A stretch of 64,000 bases of DNA from Adiantum capillus-veneris (Eukaryota; Streptophyta; Polypodiopsida; Polypodiales; Pteridaceae). The notes under the pieces are model-generated. The model saw only the letters and a program-made list of their open reading frames with translations, did no database searches and was not told the origin of the DNA. Each line of letters opens with the position of its first letter. Within the stretch, counting starts at the first letter, position 1. The stretch spans positions 103,365,087 to 103,429,086 of the forward strand of contig CM043966.1 of the NCBI GenBank assembly GCA_014529385.2, given 5' to 3'. This document shows, piece by piece, positions 61,393 through 64,000 of the stretch. Position numbers and translations under genes: made by a program.

Positions 61393-62348
61393 ATCTCTTG
61401 CCATCCTTAAAAAACACAAGATCTCTTTTTAAGGCATCACTAAAGCTATCACAATCCCTTCGGCCATGGTCTGTGCCATCACACCATATGCATCTATGCA
61501 CAAATCCTTCTTTTCTTTGGGATTTTTATCCTGTAGAGCAGCAGGTTGTCCTTTCTCTTCAAGCCTTGTTAGATTTAACTTCATTTCTCGCATGCCCTTA
61601 ACAAGCTCATCAAGTGTTGAATTATCACCTTTTGGACTCACAACAGTAGGCTTTGATGGAATCTCTAACGTGCTATGAGGAGAGGTAGTACCATTCACCA
61701 CCATCTTGTCCCTACGACGTTGCCTCCTAGCAAGCAATGAGACTGCGTCTTCAACCTCTTTCCACTCACCCTTTAGACCCTGTTCTATATTCTAATTGCC
61801 TTCAAGGAGTAGCTCTAGATTTCTTTGGAGCTCATGACCTGCAGCTTGAAGGAACAATTCGGTTTTTTCACTATCCAAAGTGGCTCGCTTTGTTCCTGAT
61901 AGCTGAGCGTAGGGCCACTCAAACTCTCTCAACAACTGAATGATGGAAAGTCCTTCTTTTGGCTTTGCAACCCATTCCAAGAAGGTACTTTTTGTAACCC
62001 TTTCAGAGTCCTCCATGAATTATTCCTCCCTTAGGGCTAATTTGAATTGCTCCCAACCTTCTCCATGCTCCTCCCGATTCCCCTTACATGGTCTCTAATA
62101 TCGTGGACCACAACAAGCTCAAAACTACGAATCATGTCCACCTTTCGAACCCGTTGTAGCTCCATCTCCTTTACATAACCACGAAGAAACTTTGTGACAT
62201 ATTTCCCTTTAAATTGGTCCATTTTGTTAACAATAGCTTGAAGGGCTTTGGTTGCTTACACCTCCTTTTTTTTTGCAACCTGTTGTTGTTGCATAAACAT
62301 GGCGAAGGTTTGAAACAAACGCATGCCTTGTTGCTCTTGTTGATCCAT
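61393..62348 (-). pseudogene. Gypsy gag
   Basis: It begins ATG 62,348 (MDQQEQQGMRLFQTFAMFMQ), 60 bp past the PBS. A TAA follows at about codon 31, then in frame FKGKYVTKFLRGYVKEMELQ and MIRSFELVVVHDIRDHVRGI. After a frameshift near 62,020 come ERVTKSTFLEWVAKPKEGLS, LLREFEWPYAQLSGTKRATL and ELFLQAAGHELQ, the capsid pattern of this group. A coiled-coil-like MREMKLNLTRLEEKGQ and Lys-rich tail lie near 61,540. The 3' end is truncated at the junction with integrase. Confidence 0.75.
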
Positions 62349-62407
62349 AGATTTAATTATTTGTAAATAGACCTTTCTGAACAAGTATTTTGACCCCCAC
62401 CCCAATT

Positions 62408-62427
62408 GCTTCACGTCGGGTTCACCA
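62408..62427 (-). promoter_or_regulatory. Gypsy primer-binding site
   Basis: On the minus strand TGGTGAACCCGACGTGAAGC begins with the TGG expected of a tRNA-primed site and lies 13 bp beyond the LTR end CACACA. The priming tRNA is not identified. Confidence 0.55.
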
Positions 62428-62440
62428 AAAAATATCGGAA

Positions 62441-63629
62441 TGTGTGTCGTCTAGCTGGGAAGGTGCAGAACCTCTGGCTGTGAGAGTTCTTGATGAGAGT
62501 CACAAAAACCTTGTAAAAAAGCATTTGTGGAGAATCACCAACCCTCTTTCTAAGGGTGACAGAAAAACTAAGAGCGTTCGTGATAGCAAAGACACATACC
62601 CTCTTTCCTATCGGGCTTGGAGTCTGCTTGTTTTCGTTGTCGAGATTATGATGAGAGGATCACCAAATCACATTCAATTTCACTTTAAAAGACCATTTAA
62701 AGACACTAAAGTTTCAGCCATGAAATCTCAATGATCATACAAGCACGATTCTCAATCAAAACCCAAACCTCTTTCATGGTATCATGTAGCCTCCCAATTA
62801 CATAGTCGTAACATCAAACAGTTGAAAGGAATGCTCGAGCTTCCACCTTCACAATGACCATTTTATGTTTTTGAAGAGATTTATGAGCTTCTAAAGTGAA
62901 TCCCAAACACTAATTTGATAAGGGAAAAACCCTAATTCACTCCCTCACAAGCTCAGATATAAGATTACGAAGAGGCCGGACTGGAGCACACATAGATTGG
63001 GCAACCATGGAAGCTATTGCACAATAGAGAAAAATTTCTGATTTTTTTTAAAAATCCATACTCTTTCTCTTACCCATGGCGTTTTCAGCCGATGTGTAAG
63101 TTTTAGGCCATTTTTCCACTTTGGACCAAAACTAGGTCATTTTCATCTCATTTTTGACCCAAAAAATACCATTTTTTATGCGAAAAATCCCAAACGGAGT
63201 CAGAAAAATTGCTAAATTTATGGGATCACTCGCATAAGCAAAAACTTCATAGATATGCATCATTTTTCATCAATATACCATTTTGGGTCACTTTCCATGC
63301 AATTCTCCAACGGCGCCTGCTAGCTGCTATTTTTGGCAGTTTTTGCCCGCATCACTCTTTATAGGAGAGATGAGTGTGCCACCATGAAACACTTGGACTA
63401 TGTACATTACCAAATCAAATTAAGCATCTTATAAAGTGGAAAAGCATGCAAATGCACCACATTCAGGGCCACGACTCCCCGGATAGATATGTACAAGATA
63501 ATGACCGCAGTAGACGCTTCACCATGTATCACAGTATGTACATGATTGCTTTTATTTGTATAAATTGAGAAGTTTCAAGAGTGAGTTGAGTGTTTTTATT
63601 TGATACTATGTACGTGCCATAACACGACA
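62441..63629 (-). mobile_element. Complete gypsy LTR (1,189 bp) between two element bodies
   Basis: On the minus strand it runs TGTCGTGTTATGG (63,629) to GACGACACACA (62,441), a TG...CA LTR. The purine tract CAGAGGGGGTGGA of one element (integrase end at 63,689 and above) borders its start, and the PBS and gag of the next border its end. A single LTR thus serves as 3' LTR of one body and 5' LTR of the other, the pattern left by unequal or tandem recombination. Confidence 0.82.
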
Positions 63630-63688
63630 TCCACCCCCTCTGAACCTGCACATCCTTCGGTATGTGCCACAATAACATTTGTAGAGCA

Positions 63689-64000
63689 TTAAAACTCATG
63701 GTCAGATGCCATATTCTCCCTTTCATCCTTACTTTGCATATAGTTGGCTTCATCATCCTCTTCACTTGGTTGTAAATCAAATAGATAATCATCCGCTCGT
63801 CTTTTGAATAATTTAATTCTTTTTCCCGCAATTGGAATTTTCAGTTCTGTCCCATCCAGTTCACGCAAGGTGTAAGTTGCATTTCCATGCACATGTTTGA
63901 CAACATAAGGACAAAACCATCTCTTTGCAAGCTTCCTTATTGTAGAGTGCTGGTTTTCAAGGCTACTATCATACACCAACACCTAATCACCTTCTTCAAT
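63689..64000 (-). pseudogene. Gypsy integrase C-terminus, copy C (runs off the window)
   Basis: MLVYDSSLENQHSTIRKLAK, then WFCPYVVKHVHGNATYTLRE and an acidic tail SEEDDEANYMQSKDE, matching copies A and B with a few substitutions. The rest of the element lies beyond 64,000. Confidence 0.8.

Overview
The window reads as nuclear DNA of a land plant with a large, repeat-dominated genome. The evidence is an intronless plant-type WD40 gene of the JINGUBANG family, plant-style Ty1/copia and Ty3/gypsy elements primed by initiator tRNA-Met-like sites, a plant CACTA (En/Spm) transposon with DUF4218/DUF4216-type and TnpA-type genes, many long CT/GA, CA/TG and TA microsatellites, and no bacterial-style operons. 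A Penelope-like reverse transcriptase together with this gypsy lineage makes a non-seed plant (fern, lycophyte or moss) plausible, but that is a low-confidence inference.

Layout. 1-2.5 kb: LTR fragment, microsatellite, a ~705-bp two-copy tandem duplication and the promoter side of the only convincing host gene. 2.5-4.2 kb: that gene, a seven-blade WD40 protein, followed 47 bp later by a 428-bp MITE-like inverted-repeat element. 5.3-11.7 kb: a decayed gypsy element whose LTR carries dense heat-shock-element-like motifs upstream of a TATA box; a copia element (PBS, gag, PR, RT, RNase H, PPT) is nested in it. 12.9 kb: one of five copies of a ~248-bp MITE with 14-bp TIRs and exact 8-bp target duplications (the others at 9.5, 18.6, 19.1 and 44.1 kb). 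14.5-20.7 kb: a minus-strand copia element whose LTR plus RNase H end is tandemly duplicated. 22-30 kb: microsatellites, a gypsy gag remnant with an internal duplication, a 290-bp element with perfect 18-bp TIRs, an unassigned 128-codon reading frame, and a long TAGCTA-rich LTR ending at a PBS. 30-35 kb: little recognisable. 35.4-44 kb: two head-to-tail, mutually deleted copies of a Penelope-like element separated by a spacer with conserved intron-like signals. 44-49 kb: huge CT tracts, a minisatellite and gypsy integrase debris. 49-64 kb: a gypsy/CACTA complex holding gypsy pol in both orientations, a full 1,189-bp LTR lying between two element bodies, a left-truncated CACTA transposon sitting in an LTR, and a near-identical 1.74-kb duplication carrying a 52-bp CACTA end with the neighbouring LTR and integrase.

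How the parts relate: almost everything except the WD40 gene is mobile DNA, and every element gene seen carries stops, frameshifts or deletions. The most notable items are the tandem Penelope-like copies with intron-like spacers, the HSE-rich gypsy LTR, the five-copy MITE family with intact target duplications, and the duplicated gypsy/CACTA junction.
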